This document shows, in pieces, positions 37,801-49,600 of a stretch of 64,000 nucleotides of DNA (the stretch's first letter is position 1; every line of letters starts with the position of its first letter). The DNA comes from Gyromitra esculenta. Taxonomy: Eukaryota > Ascomycota > Pezizomycetes > Pezizales > Discinaceae. The position numbers were made by a program, and so were the translations under genes. The notes below the pieces were generated by a model. The model made no database searches, was not told the DNA's origin, and worked only from the letters and a program-made list of their open reading frames with translations. The DNA is taken from assembly GCA_038503075.1 (NCBI GenBank), contig JBCAML010000022.1:806001-870000 (forward strand), read 5' to 3'.

Positions 37801-38723
37801 GGTTCCTTTTTGATGGCGGTGCTAACGGGGTATAGCTACTGCAAAAAAAAAAGAATATTTCTCTGCTGTGAAGTCGCTGTTGACTGAGATTGAACTGGAG
37901 TCGGCGATTGGTAAAGGGTTCCCGTACTATAATCTCCATGTTGCTATTCTCTTCGAGGAAGCAAAGGCACCTCTATACGTGGCGGAGTTCTGTCAAGCCG
38001 CCCTTGTCACGCTTGAAGAATCGGTGAGTCTAATTCCCACACACCTCTTACGCTTTATTCTAACTAATGCTTTTCTAGAGCAACCCCGAGCTCCGTACAG
38101 AGATCCTTCTCAAACTATTCCAATCTACCCTCTCCGTCTCCCGCTTCGATGAAGCTTATCTAGCACTAACCCGCTACACTAACACACCCCTCCAACGCAC
38201 CGCTCTCCGCGACCTTGTCGATGCCATGGTTTCTCAATCCCAAGGCGCGCGCCTCTGTACCTATCCGTTCGTTGGACTGCAGGACGAGGTCGATGAAGCG
38301 CTGTCCTTCAAGTGCGCTTCCATCATGAACGTGACTACCGGCCCACCCTTCCATAAAGTCCTATACGCGTGGAGGATCCAACACGGCGACTACAGGGGCG
38401 CCGCAGAAATACTGCACGAGCGTCTACAGCGTCTGCAAACAGCGAACGTAGGAAGCGCAGATCCAACGAGTAGGAGCGTCACAGACGGATTCTTGGTATT
38501 GCTGAACGCGATGAGCTGCGTCGGTGAAGAACAGGCATGGTTATTGAGTAGCAAGAGGGTAGATGAAGGAGAACAAGGACAAGGAAAAAGGTTAAGGAAG
38601 GACGGAGGTGCCGGCGGCGCACCAGTCAAGAGGGGGGTTGTCACTGTAGATGATGTGAGAAAACGCTATATGACGGAGGTGGAAAGGGTTGGGTTGTTGC
38701 TCAATGGAGGGTTTTTTGTATAA
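34867..38723 (+). CDS. Nucleoporin of the Nup120/Nup160 family (Y-complex)
   Basis: Four exons keep phase: 34867-35527, 35606-37768, 37836-38023 and 38079-38723, giving 1218 residues. Nup120/Nup160 forms one short arm of the Nup84/Nup107 Y-shaped scaffold of the nuclear pore. The first 480 residues or so fit the beta-propeller, with CVGFTDAPDRDELVVYVMTT and PLLFTVSVNHTLKTWSLQKG, the latter diagnostic for the family. The rest is helical, with AGNLALLSERSP, SYRLQREVLEDALYSFED and, after the last two introns, FPYYNLHVAILFEEAKAPLYVAEFCQ. The C-terminus ends VERVGLLLNGGFFV. Exon 3 opens with ten A residues in a row (GCAAAAAAAAAAG), a spot prone to indel errors, but the frame is right as given. Confidence 0.9.
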
Positions 38724-41700
38724 GAATGGAGAAATATCGTGTTTTGTCTTTTTCTTTTCTTCTTCTCTCCTTTACTCTTTGCTTTCTTGGTATATTTAAA
38801 TTTGAGGGTTGGGGTGTTTTTTTGTATTTCTAGTTTTTTTGATGTTCGCTTTTGGATATCTAAAAATCGTATTTGCATTTTTTTTCTCTGTTCCTTTATA
38901 TTCTTTTTCCTACGAGCAGATGAGTTAGGTTAATACTGGGTGGGATCGATATAAGTGGGCTATACGTGATCACGTGATTAATGGGTGATTTTATAAAAAT
39001 ACGTGGTTGGATATACTCTTAGGGTGGGTGTGGTGCTTCCTTAATGGGTTTGCTGTAACGCAATAAAGGGTTTACTTGGTGATAGATATATTCATTGGGG
39101 GGAGGGGGGGCTGCTTGTTCTTACTCTTGGGTAGACGGTGTGCCTAGCCTCATACTCACAGGGTAACGCAATAGCTATAGGTATTTGAGATATTGAGATA
39201 TCTGCCTGACGAAGGCATAGCAGCCAGCAAATTGGAAATCGCTATTCTCAGGATCCGTATCGTTACCCTTCCTTCGTCATCCCATGTTCATTTGCTTTAT
39301 TTTGTCTACTAAACTGTGGGCGAGGTAAATAGCATCCTATTCTGCGTAGCTGCTCACGAGCACTATAGGAGAAACATCTCCCATAGGGGTAGCTACCTCA
39401 TAAAGGGTGGCTGCGCTGGGAACCTTCCCCAAGATCAAGTGATATCTCATAATCCGGACACTTCTTTTCATTCCTATTTAACTTATTCATGATCCGCGCA
39501 CAAATTATTCATGTCATTTCCATTGCTCACCTCCGACAGCCAACGAACCCTAAAACCTACTGTTAGGTATCAAAGATAACCAAATACCAGCACCACAACG
39601 GACACTGCACTATAATCTATAGCTCAGCCCCATACCTATCCGCAAGACATGCTATGTTTTACAATCGGGGATAGCGACTCAACTATAGCGTGCTACTGAC
39701 CGCCTATTACTATCCGCGATATAATCTGGAAATTACAGGGTTTGACACTGAGAGCCGGTTATTTCTGGCACTTGACGATACCGCATAAATCCAGAGTAGC
39801 GCAATATCATTTTTGAGCGGTGAAGACAAATCTAGAAGCTTGTTTTTAAGATGGAGTCGACTATCCCCCGATTAAAAACGCCAACCTATACACTAATAGG
39901 ACATAGGACATTTGACCTTAAATAACAGTGCTGTTGGCAAGAAAATGCATCTTAATGATATTATCCTAGACGTTTTATAGTAACTATCTCCTTCTGCCGT
40001 GATATGACAACGACCAAGTTACAAAGGCCTGATACTTTTGTGAGAGGAGCAAATTACGTACGAGCTCGAGTTTAGGACAGTCAAAAGGTACATACACATT
40101 TTTCTTTTCCAAAATCCTGGCTGCGCTTATGCACTTGTGCACACACTTCCGCAAACACGGATCGTCCCAACCATGCCACTGTCATTTAAGGGCAGGCATA
40201 ATATAGCCTGTTTTAGGCGCATCTCCATTTAGCCGACGGAGACGCCGAGTGAGATTGTTGCTTCACCAGACAGCCATAGACAGCGCGCCGTCCCATTTCA
40301 AACCGTGGAGGCAGTTATAGAATCCGAGAATAGAAATATCTATCACGAGGCTGCTATCGGCCGAAAGTAATATCATTCTCGTGAATGCCAACAAGTTTCC
40401 TCTGCACAATCCTGTCGCTGTGATCGAATCTGACAGCTCCCACGGTTACATTGATTGGGACGGAAGCGAGTCCGACAGGCCGGCACGGGAACGGGTATGT
40501 AGACCATGTTAACAGGGCCATGTTAGACAGGTTTATATCTTATGGCCCCGGAAATTAATCCTAAGAGAGAAGCACTAAACGCCTCGAGGTAATCACCCTC
40601 ATGTGCTATAGACAGTTTTTTCTGTGGAGCCGCTACCCGCTGCTTCGACGTTAATATACGGCGTCTATTCATATGTCGGGGGAAACCCGACTCGGGTGAT
40701 CCGTCTCCAGGCCCCAGGCTCTAGAATGTACTGTAATCTCCCCATGTTGTTCGCTTCATGATCTTCTTAGTTCCTCGTATAAGCGCGACAGCTTCACAGT
40801 AACAGCTTCAATTTGGGAACAAACCCTCTACCATTCCGAGAAGGCTGTGCAGGCGAGAATAAATCAGTCTGTCATTTTAAAAAACCCTATCCTGAACTTG
40901 TATTAAGCTGTGAAAAAATGGGAGGAAGTACTTAGCTTAGAAATCATAGCTAGATTGTCTATCCTATTGCTTGTGCCTAGATTTCACGACACTCTATCAA
41001 AATTATTCGTCACCAATACAACCAAGAGAAGGGAGGAGTAACGGTGCTTTCTTACCAATTAAATTTGCATCACGCAGAGAATCCAAGATGGTTTTGCCTT
41101 GATAAGTGTACGTAGTATTTTTCCCAGTACCTGCCCTGGAAATGAACGAAGGGATAGTGACCGTTTCACGACGAGTTTGAGAGATTGCGAATAAAGCGAT
41201 ATATCTAATCATAAGGTCTAATTGAGATTACCAATAACCTAGCCTCTAGAAAAGACAGAGCGTCCTGCCAGTGAGAGGGATATCCCTTTATACGGCAAAC
41301 CGGCAAGCCGCCTTATGAACTATCAGCTAATTTCTCTCGTATCCCCCCAGAAGTAGAGAAGCGGATGAACAAATAAAGTTGTGATGGAGCACACAAAGCA
41401 AATAGAGTACGAGGATAACTTGAGGGACATCGTGAGAATAGTGCAAAGCTAGATAGAAAATGTTTTCCCGGTATGCCAAGAACGAGTGCTATCGCGTGAT
41501 CGCGTGATCGCGCTCTCCCGCATTGACGACCAGAGACACGGCGAAGATCATCACTTGGACTATGTTTATTTTCTTGAAAGTTCAAGCTAGCAAAATTCCA
41601 ACCCGGAAGGTCAAGGGCTTTCTGACCCTATGTTTAGCACTCGCCAGCCTTGCCACTCGGGTTTTCTCGTCCCCGATATCCCAGATCAAAAGTTCGATTA

Positions 41701-42130
41701 CCAATTACTACAGCCATAAAATGCCCGTAAATACAAATTAGATACAGAATATTTCTGCTATGGACACAGTGTTAAACTATACGTGACCTCTCAATAATAA
41801 CGCCAAAAATAAACAAAGAATAAACAGGGAAGATGCCTCTCGCCCTTTATTATCCCCCCCTCGTCTAAGACGAGAGATCGAAGCCATCGTCAGATCCCTA
41901 TAAGTATGTCAGTCTCCATAATAGCAAGCCAACACTGCACCTCTTGGATATACACAAGGAACTACTCACACCTGACAGATTACCAAGCTCATGACGTTTC
42001 AATTGCGCCTTGCTCCATTTCGAGAGATCGAATTCGTGTCCGCCAATTTTACTTGTGCCTACGATTCGCGTATAGCGGCGTAGCTGATATTAGGTCAGCT
42101 CATTAACTCCTACTTCTTCGCGGGCAGAGG
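38724..42130. other. Intergenic region between the nucleoporin and the acidic-tailed protein
   Basis: About 3.4 kb with no supportable gene. It starts with a T-rich 3' region (38740-38900). CACGTG-type boxes occur near 38970, two GTTACCC cores near 39160 and 39263, and a short GATCGCGT tandem repeat at about 41494-41514. Confidence 0.5.
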
Positions 42131-43165
42131 TCATACTGCTTTCCCGAATCCACCATTCTCCTCCTCTTTCGGTTCATCCTCCTCGTCCTCATCTTCATCC
42201 TCGTCATCCTCGTCATCCTCATCATCCTCGTCCTCACCATTCCCGTCATCATTATCAAGCTCACCCGCCGCCAACTTCTCGACATCAACACCTTCATCAT
42301 ATTCAAATTCTTCAGGCCCTAAGGCAACCCTAATACCGGGCTCTTTACAAAGATTCACGACTTTCCTCGCTTTACCGCCCTGCGACCAGTTTGCAATAAG
42401 CGCAGCAACGAAACCGATATTCTTGAGTGGGCTATCAGGTGTAAGAAGATTGTCGTGTTTTAGGATGATAAAGGCCTCGAGAAACATAGCTGGGATAAGA
42501 TCTTGAAGTGCAATTACACGTTCGCCATCGTCACACATTCCCCACCGCCCTGAATCGTTAAATAGGTATATCGCAAGGGCTTCGATTCGGAAAAATAGCT
42601 CCTCGCTCTTCCTTGCGCGAGGTTTCTTCCATTCTTTCTCAAATGCATTTATCTAAGTTCGATATCAGCAGTAATACTTCGTCATCGAAGAGTGGGTATA
42701 CAACGTACCACGTTCTCTAGCAACTCAATCTCACCGTATCCGGTGAAGTCGTTATAGATGTATACACCCCATGCGTCGGCGTTGCAGTTGTCAGAGGCCT
42801 TGACCAACTCTTGGTAGTATGTAGTGGCTTTGTCGGAAACGAGCCAGTAGTAGTCTCCTCCATCAACCTTGAAGGGGAAGTCTTCAGGGTCATATTCGGT
42901 TGGGAAGGGAGGTTGGACTAGTTCGCGATATTTGATGTCTTTGAGAGACTAGGGATGAATGCATGTCAGTGATTGAATGCGACTTTTTTTAGAGGAATAA
43001 GCTGACTTTACGATTCGGTATCTTTTTAGTAGCCTTGTTACTATGGCCATCACTGGTTGGATGCGTCTTTCGTTTCTCAGCAGTTGGAGCTGGGACTGGA
43101 GCTGGGACTGGAGTAGTAGTGGCAGCAGCTTCGGGCTTAGCTGCGGCTTTCTTTCGAGGTGGCAT
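42131..43165 (-). CDS. Protein of unknown function with acidic C-terminal tail
   Basis: Three exons on the minus strand keep phase: 43165-43007, 42948-42709 and 42652-42131, giving 306 residues. The N-terminus is Lys/Ala/Pro-rich (MPPRKKAAAKPEAAA) like nuclear proteins. A folded core (about 55-260) has FPFKVDGGDYYWLVSDKATTYYQELVK, NADAWGVYIYNDFTGYGEIELLENV and a helical part. The last 50 residues are almost all Asp and Glu. I do not recognise the family. A basic N-terminus and acidic tail suggest chromatin or histone binding, but this is only inference. The first donor is taken as GTCAGC at 43006 because the nearer GTAAAG at 43011 breaks the frame. Confidence 0.75.
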
Positions 43166-43555
43166 GTTTACTGTCTTCCCGAGATTTGGATAAAGTGGGC
43201 TGTAGGTATCGTTTAGTAATTCGGAGCGAGATTTGGCGTGCAGTCTTGATGGAGCAACTGCTGGAAGAACTCCAAGTTCCAGGAGTTACTAAAGCTGAGC
43301 TTTATGGTAGCTCCGCGGGATCTGATATCACTCGTATGCGGTAAAACGCATACCTGGTAGCGCATGCTTGGAACGCGGTACGCACCGGGCGCCTGCATAT
43401 CCGGCCGTGCGCGAGGATGAGGGGTGCTCGGGTGCTCGGTACCCCGCACAGACCTCTGATCCTTCACGGTTCTTCGAGATTCGTCTCTCCTTGCTGACAT
43501 CACTCAATCTACTTCTACTCCAACGATCCAATTGACTATCTGAATTAGACGATAC
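43166..43555. promoter_or_regulatory. Divergent promoter region of the acidic-tailed protein and the dehydrogenase
   Basis: 390 bp between opposite start codons. No clear motif seen. Confidence 0.4.
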
Positions 43556-44402
43556 ATGGCTTCAAAAATATTTGACCTCAGCGGGAAGACCGCGCTATGC
43601 ACAGGCGGCAGCCGTGGTATTGGACAAGCCATGGCTCTGGCGCTGGCTGAGGCAGGCGCTGACATCATTCTTGTTCAAGTAATTTTCCAAGTTTCCAGAT
43701 TCAAAACTACATGCAGACACTGACGATCTGTAGAGAGACCCACACAACACGAAAACCCACGATGAAATCGTTGCCCTTGGCCGCCGTTGCGTCATTTATG
43801 TGGCCGATCTCTCCAATGCCGCCGCTGTGTCAACAATCGTGCCGCTGCTCACAGCCGAGGACGCTGTCCTCCCCAACAACGGCATCCATATCCTCCTCAA
43901 TGCCGCTGGCATTCAACGACGCCATCCATCGCATATGTTCCCAGAACATGACTGGAATGAAGTCCTACAGACGAACTTAAACACCCCATTTGTGCTATGC
44001 CGTGATATCGGGAACTACTGGCTTACTTCAAGTCCACCGATGCGGGGTGGGCGGATCATCAATATTGCCTCGCTCCTCTCATTCCAAGGTGGATTAACTG
44101 TCCCGGCGTATTCTGCGTCTAAGGGTGGCATTCTACAGCTCACAAAGGCTCTAAGCAACGAGTGGGCTGGACACGGCATCGGTGTTAACTGTATTGCACC
44201 TGGGTACGTTAATACTGCGATGAACGAGGCATTGTTGAAGGATGAAACCCGAGGGAAGCAGATCTTAGAGCGGATTCCTGCTGGGAGATGGGGAAGCCCA
44301 GAGGATTTTAAGGGACCGGTTGTCTTCCTAGCGAGTGGGATGGCGAGTGGGTATATAAGCGGAGAGTGTCTAGTTGTTGATGGTGGGTGGATGGGAAGGT
44401 AA
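43556..44402 (+). CDS. Short-chain dehydrogenase/reductase, 2-deoxy-D-gluconate 3-dehydrogenase-like
   Basis: Two exons, 43556-43678 and 43734-44402, give 263 residues, a classical SDR length. Seen: TGGSRGIG cofactor motif (about 17-24), NAAG, the catalytic Ser in [13 protein letters not shown] (YxxxK), and [14 protein letters not shown] with a C-terminal [15 protein letters not shown]. The start, [15 protein letters not shown], and the [12 protein letters not shown] block resemble KduD-type 2-deoxy-D-gluconate 3-dehydrogenases, which use NAD(H) in sugar-acid breakdown. Substrate prediction within SDRs is weak, so only the fold is sure. It has no catabolic neighbours here. Confidence 0.85.
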
Positions 44403-46349
44403 GTCGATTATTACAGCTCTCAATTTGTGATTATTAGAATTGCTTCCACTGCCTGTTTGAAGCGTTAGAAGGATTAGATAGACTAGTTTCCGTAAATGAA
44501 TAGGAACGAAATAAAAGCGGCTAGGAACCCTACATTACTAGAGTTTATGGTGTCAATGATCGTGTTTGCTTTTTCCCAAGGCTAGCCACTTTTGACTCCC
44601 GACCACAACCACAAAATACGTGCCTCTACGCAAAAGCGTTCTTGGTTCATCCATCTGGGTATCTACACCCATAATATGCATGAGTAAACCAACTTCTCAA
44701 GGTTACATGTTACGATACATGTACCTTAGCATACCATAACTTCCTGCTTATTTAGTGACTAGCGTTGTTTAACGAACACAAGCTAGCCCAGCAGAGCTAG
44801 TAGCAAACATGATTAAGAAAAACAAAAGAGTACAGTCGCACCTCGTTATGCCAGACGCCTAGAATCCAGTGGATCCCGTACGGGATAGCAAATTTTCCTA
44901 AAGAATCCGGAACAGCAAATTTATTTTGCAGTAGAAAAACCGCTTCGCCAGGGCATTTTGTACGGGACAGCAAGGGATTTGGAATACTGAGTTCTGGCAT
45001 AGCGAGGTGCGACTGTATATGTATTCACTAGCGCTATATCCAGTACAACCGTGATCACCACCTTCGATAGAAATGGATCCGAATCTAGTAGCTTTCAGTA
45101 AATGTAAGGAGAGGAAAATATCAAATCAAGGAGATCGCTAACCAATTGTTCCTCTAGCATTGAATTTCATCTTCGATGTAAAGTAGACATAGACTTCACT
45201 CCAAATTCTAGGTCTGCTACCATAGTCACGAGACTTAAGGGTTTGTGGGAGTACTATACTATTCGGTTAGAGCAATTCGTTACATTATGTCTCCGCCTCG
45301 TAAGTAGCATTTGCCTCGTTTAGCATTTGCCTCGTTGGTATGGCTTACGATTATTACCAATCATGATCCTGATTAATTTTCTTCTGTTTAAAGCACGAAA
45401 AGTCTATGTATTCCCACAAGAGCTCAACGACCTTGTTATCTTCCAAAATTTATACAGAGCTCATTTAAACGTCAGGTAATATACCATTATCGTTAGGACT
45501 TATGGGTCACTTGTATTCGCGTATCGCGCATGTGGAATCCCTTGCAAAGCTCAGTTACTACCCACTACACATAGTAAATGGACGGACTACTATTCTTTAG
45601 TATAGGGGCGTGACTAGGGCGTGACGGGTAATGGGGACGGGGTGAAGGCCGGGTAAGGTGCTAAATCCTTAATCTAGCTATTATTTGCCCACATTCATAG
45701 AAATAGGAATGCCATACTTTTAGGGTACGATGAGCTATCTAGAACATTTAGTTCGATCATTACCTGTAGATTATTTTTAGACTATACTTAGGCGTCCTAA
45801 ATTTTTTTATCGCGAAGAACGCAAGAGACAAACCCGTAATTACGGGCAAGAAAAGTTCTTTAAAGCTTTGTCAAACGCTTCCTAGCGATTGATGATCACC
45901 CGCCCATCCTGCAGCAAGTCTCACTAAGCGAAGGACAAAGATAGAACTGCGGAGGTGTGGTCCACTTCATGGATCTATGAGATCCCCCGTATCCCGAGTT
46001 TTGTATCTGTCCCATATACCTAGGCAGGTACCGTATTATCTCGGATATAAGGAACGGGGCCGGGCTGAGACAGCAGGCAAGCGAAAGGTGTTGAATGGTT
46101 GTACGCAAAGGTAGTCCAATTCACGATATCAGAAACTACGATGAGATCCTCATTTTTTATGTACACTATCGTGATTCTACATTACACAGAGCTAACTTTG
46201 CAGGACATTTTTGAGACCGTCGATCTCACGGTTCAGTCCCTCGTTAAGCCCTTCAGTATCCCTGAAGGTGAGCAGTGCTACTTAAGCGAGGTTCTAACAC
46301 GTTCGAAGAGTGCGGTGTTTCTACAAGTTCTACAATGGGTTTATCTCCA
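44403..46349. other. Intergenic region between the dehydrogenase and the retrotransposon nest
   Basis: No supportable gene. Contains one TACATGTA (44716-44723) and a MITE (44831-45017, listed separately). Confidence 0.5.
44831..45017. mobile_element. Pogo/Fot1-like MITE with TA target site
   Basis: A 187-bp element between TA dinucleotides. The ends are near-perfect inverted repeats of about 24 bp starting CAGTCGCACCTCG, with one T/C mismatch. Inside, GTACGGGATAGCAA and GTACGGGACAGCAA form an imperfect repeat pair. CAGTCG...-type TIRs with TA duplication are usual for fungal pogo/Fot1 elements; no transposase is present. Confidence 0.82.
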
Positions 46350-46634
46350 GGCGAGATAAGTGCAGCGAAGTGGACAGCGACAGCGAGGGTTCTGAGGTAG
46401 AACCGAGATAGTATTGTAGCAATTACAGAAGAAGGTAAACGAGAACGTTGCTTAAGGAAAGAAGAAGAAGAACAACGAAAGCAACCAAAATCCTTCCTTA
46501 AATACCCCGCTTTTCAGTAGCACCAACAACAACCCGGCAACAACCGAAACACAAAGACATTATTATAATAACCCGAAACCTAGCCGAGCAACAAGGAAAT
46601 TATACAACCATCCGAACCATGACGCATCCCTGAA
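46350..46634 (-). mobile_element. Probable 3' LTR region of element 1 (boundaries unresolved)
   Basis: Lies directly downstream of the element 1 pol stop. On the minus strand it contains a TATA-like TATTTAAG at 46504-46497, as expected in an LTR promoter. The partner 5' LTR is not in the window, so the exact ends cannot be set. Confidence 0.4.
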
Positions 46635-49600
46635 TCAATCCATGAAAGTAGCTCCCCCCTTCAAGCGTGAGCTCCTGCGAACATTAGGCATCGTTAAGGT
46701 CGGGGTAATTAAAAACTTTTCCAGGGCCGAAGTATCTGCTAGATCTTCAGCGGGTTCCCAGGTAGGGTGAGCATATCCGGTCCATTCAACGAGGTACTGT
46801 TGTTTCTTGCGATATGTCCGTTGGTCCAAGATTTTCTCGATATAGTATTCTTCTTGGTCGTTGACAACAACAGGCGCTGGGGGAGGAATGACTTGTCCGG
46901 GAAGAGCATCATGGGCCGCAGGTTTCAATAAAGAAACATGAAAGACAGGGTGGTACTTAACCGAGGGAGGAAGGTCAACTTCGTAGGCAAAAGGAGAGAT
47001 CATCTTCTTAATCGGATAGGGTCCCATCCATTTCCAATCCAGCTTTCTAGCATTACGGGTAGTTCTAATGTTTTTCATTGAAACGAAGACATGATCATCG
47101 GCCCGGTAAGCTGGAGCAGGTATACGGTGTCTATTCGTGGCCGTTTCTTGAATATCTTGGGCCGTCCTTATTTGCGTTCGTAGATAGTTATAGAGTTCCT
47201 GCATTGTTTGACTAAATGAAGCAGCATCTAGACTCTGAGGGGTCGCTTGGGTTGAGAGGAGAGTAGTATCGAAACGAGGATGGTACCCATAGTTAGCAAA
47301 GAAGGGAGAAACTTTGGTACTCGCAGATTCCTGGTTATTTGCTGAGAACTCGGCCATAGGTAACCAGTTACTCCAGTCCTCTTGTTGATACGATACATAA
47401 GATCGTAGGTACTGTTCCATAACCGCGTTTAGTCTCTCCGTCTGTCCGTCTGTCTCAGGGTGAAAAGCAGTAGACATTCTGGCCTGAATCCCAAGGCGTT
47501 GACACAATTCTTTCCAGAAATGGGCTGTAAATTGGGTACCTCGGTCTGATGTAATATGCGTAGGTAACCCATGTAATTTCCAGACATGTTGTAGGTATAA
47601 ATCAGCTACATCTCTGGAGTTGACGGTAGTATTACAAGGGATAAGATGGCGCATTTTGGACAGTCGGTCGGCTACTACCATGATAGCATCGTAGCTGTTC
47701 GATTGAGGAAGGCCGGTAACGAAATCCATGGAGATTTCTTGCCATGGACGGTTAGGAATGGGTAGGGGACGGAGAACTCCTTGGGTACGTTGGGTAACTG
47801 GTTTCGCCTTCTGGCAGATATGACAATTACGGACATATTGCCCGATCGACTTCCTCATCTTGGGCCAATAGAACCTTCTAGCAAGGAGTTCGAAGGTTTT
47901 ATCACGTCCTGGATGGCCTGCGGCAGGGGCATCGTGGTGTCTCTTGATCAATTCAAGGCGGAGGGGGGCAGAATCTGGAACGTAGATACAATCTCGGTAA
48001 TAGAGGTTTCCATTTTTCTCCTTGCACTCGCTTAAGGTAATCTCCTTGGATTGTTGGTCCTTATTCCTTAACGCTAGGAGGATTTTTTCAGGAAACTTGT
48101 CAGCGATATATCCTTCTGCAAATAGCTTTTTTAGGGGGGCGTCCAATTCAGCGGCTTCATTTGATAAAGAAGCCGACAACAAACTTAGCTTAGGGTCAAG
48201 ATTTTCCTTCTTTAGCACCACCTGACTCTGATGTGCTAATCGTTCATCCCCTTCCTTGGGGAGATCTCCTGATCTCCTGGTCAACGCATCCGGTTTTCCC
48301 CCTTGGCTTCCTGGTCTATACGTGATCACAAAATCAAAACGCGATAGGTATTCAGCCCATCTAGCTTGACGGCGGTTGAGTTGCTTGGTACTCATAAAGT
48401 ACTCAAGGTTTTTATGATCACTAATGACGTCAATTGGGTGTTTTGAGCCTTCCAATTCCGGACACCATTCCTCAAAGACTCTTATGATGGCAAGTAGCTC
48501 CTTGTCGTAGATTTCATAATTGCACTCAGCTGGTGAGTGTTTTTTCGAAAAGAAGGCTACCGGGTGCAGGATTCCGGCGTCGTCGTATTGGGATAGGACT
48601 CCTCCTGATACAAAATCCGAGGCATCGGTTTCCACGATGATTTTTTTATCAGGATCAAAGTGGATAAGGATTGGGGCCGTGGTAAAGGAGTGTTTTAGGT
48701 TTTCGAAAGCTATGTCAGCTTCGACAGACCATTCAAAGGAGATGCCTTTTTTGGTAAGGGCGGTAAGGGGGGCAGCAAGCTTTGAGAATCCCAGGATAAA
48801 TCGACGGTAAAAATTAGCAAATCCTAAGAATGCTTGCACATCTTTAACACTCTTTGGAGTTCCCCATTCTCCGACGGCTTTGAGTTTCTCTTCGTCCATC
48901 TTAATGCCGTTGGGGGTAAGGATAAGACCGAGGTACTTAGTAGTTTGTACCTCGAATTCGCATTTCTCCGGTTTTAGCAAAATGTCGTTATCCTTGAGGG
49001 TTTGGAGGACCTTGCGAACATGGATTTGATGTTCGGCGAAAGTATCACTGTAGATGAGGATATCGTCTAGGTAAGCAGTACAGAAGATATCCAGGTATTC
49101 AGTGAGACAATCGTTTACAAAGCGTTGGAATGTTCCGGGGGCGTTAGTTAGGCCGAACGGCATAACCTGGTACTCGTAAAGACCATACCGGGTGCGGAAG
49201 GCGGTTTTCCATTCATCTCCCTCTGCAATGCGTGTTTGGTGGTATCCGTCACGAAGGTCTAGCTTGGTGTACCATTGGGCTTTTGCTAAACGATCTAGTG
49301 TTTCTCGGATGAGAGGTGATGTATAGCGATCCTTGACAGTGATTGCATTGAGGCCGCGGTAATCTACGCAGAGTCTTAGGGAACCGTCTGCCTTTTTGAC
49401 GAATAGAACGGGGGATCCGGCTGGAGAGGAACTAGCACGAATGAATCCCTTCTCAAGATTGTCCTCAATATACTTCTTCAAGACGATCAGCTCTTCTCGG
49501 GACATCCCATAAAGGGGTCTGAAGGGGGCATCTTTTCCTTCCATCAGTTGTATTTTGTGGTCATACGAGCGGCGTGGGGGTAATCCTTGGGCTTTCTTTT

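Noticed and set aside
41490..41516. GATCGCGT repeats as a possible CRISPR-like or regulatory array
   Set aside because: Only about three units without spacers; a simple tandem repeat in a eukaryotic intergenic region.
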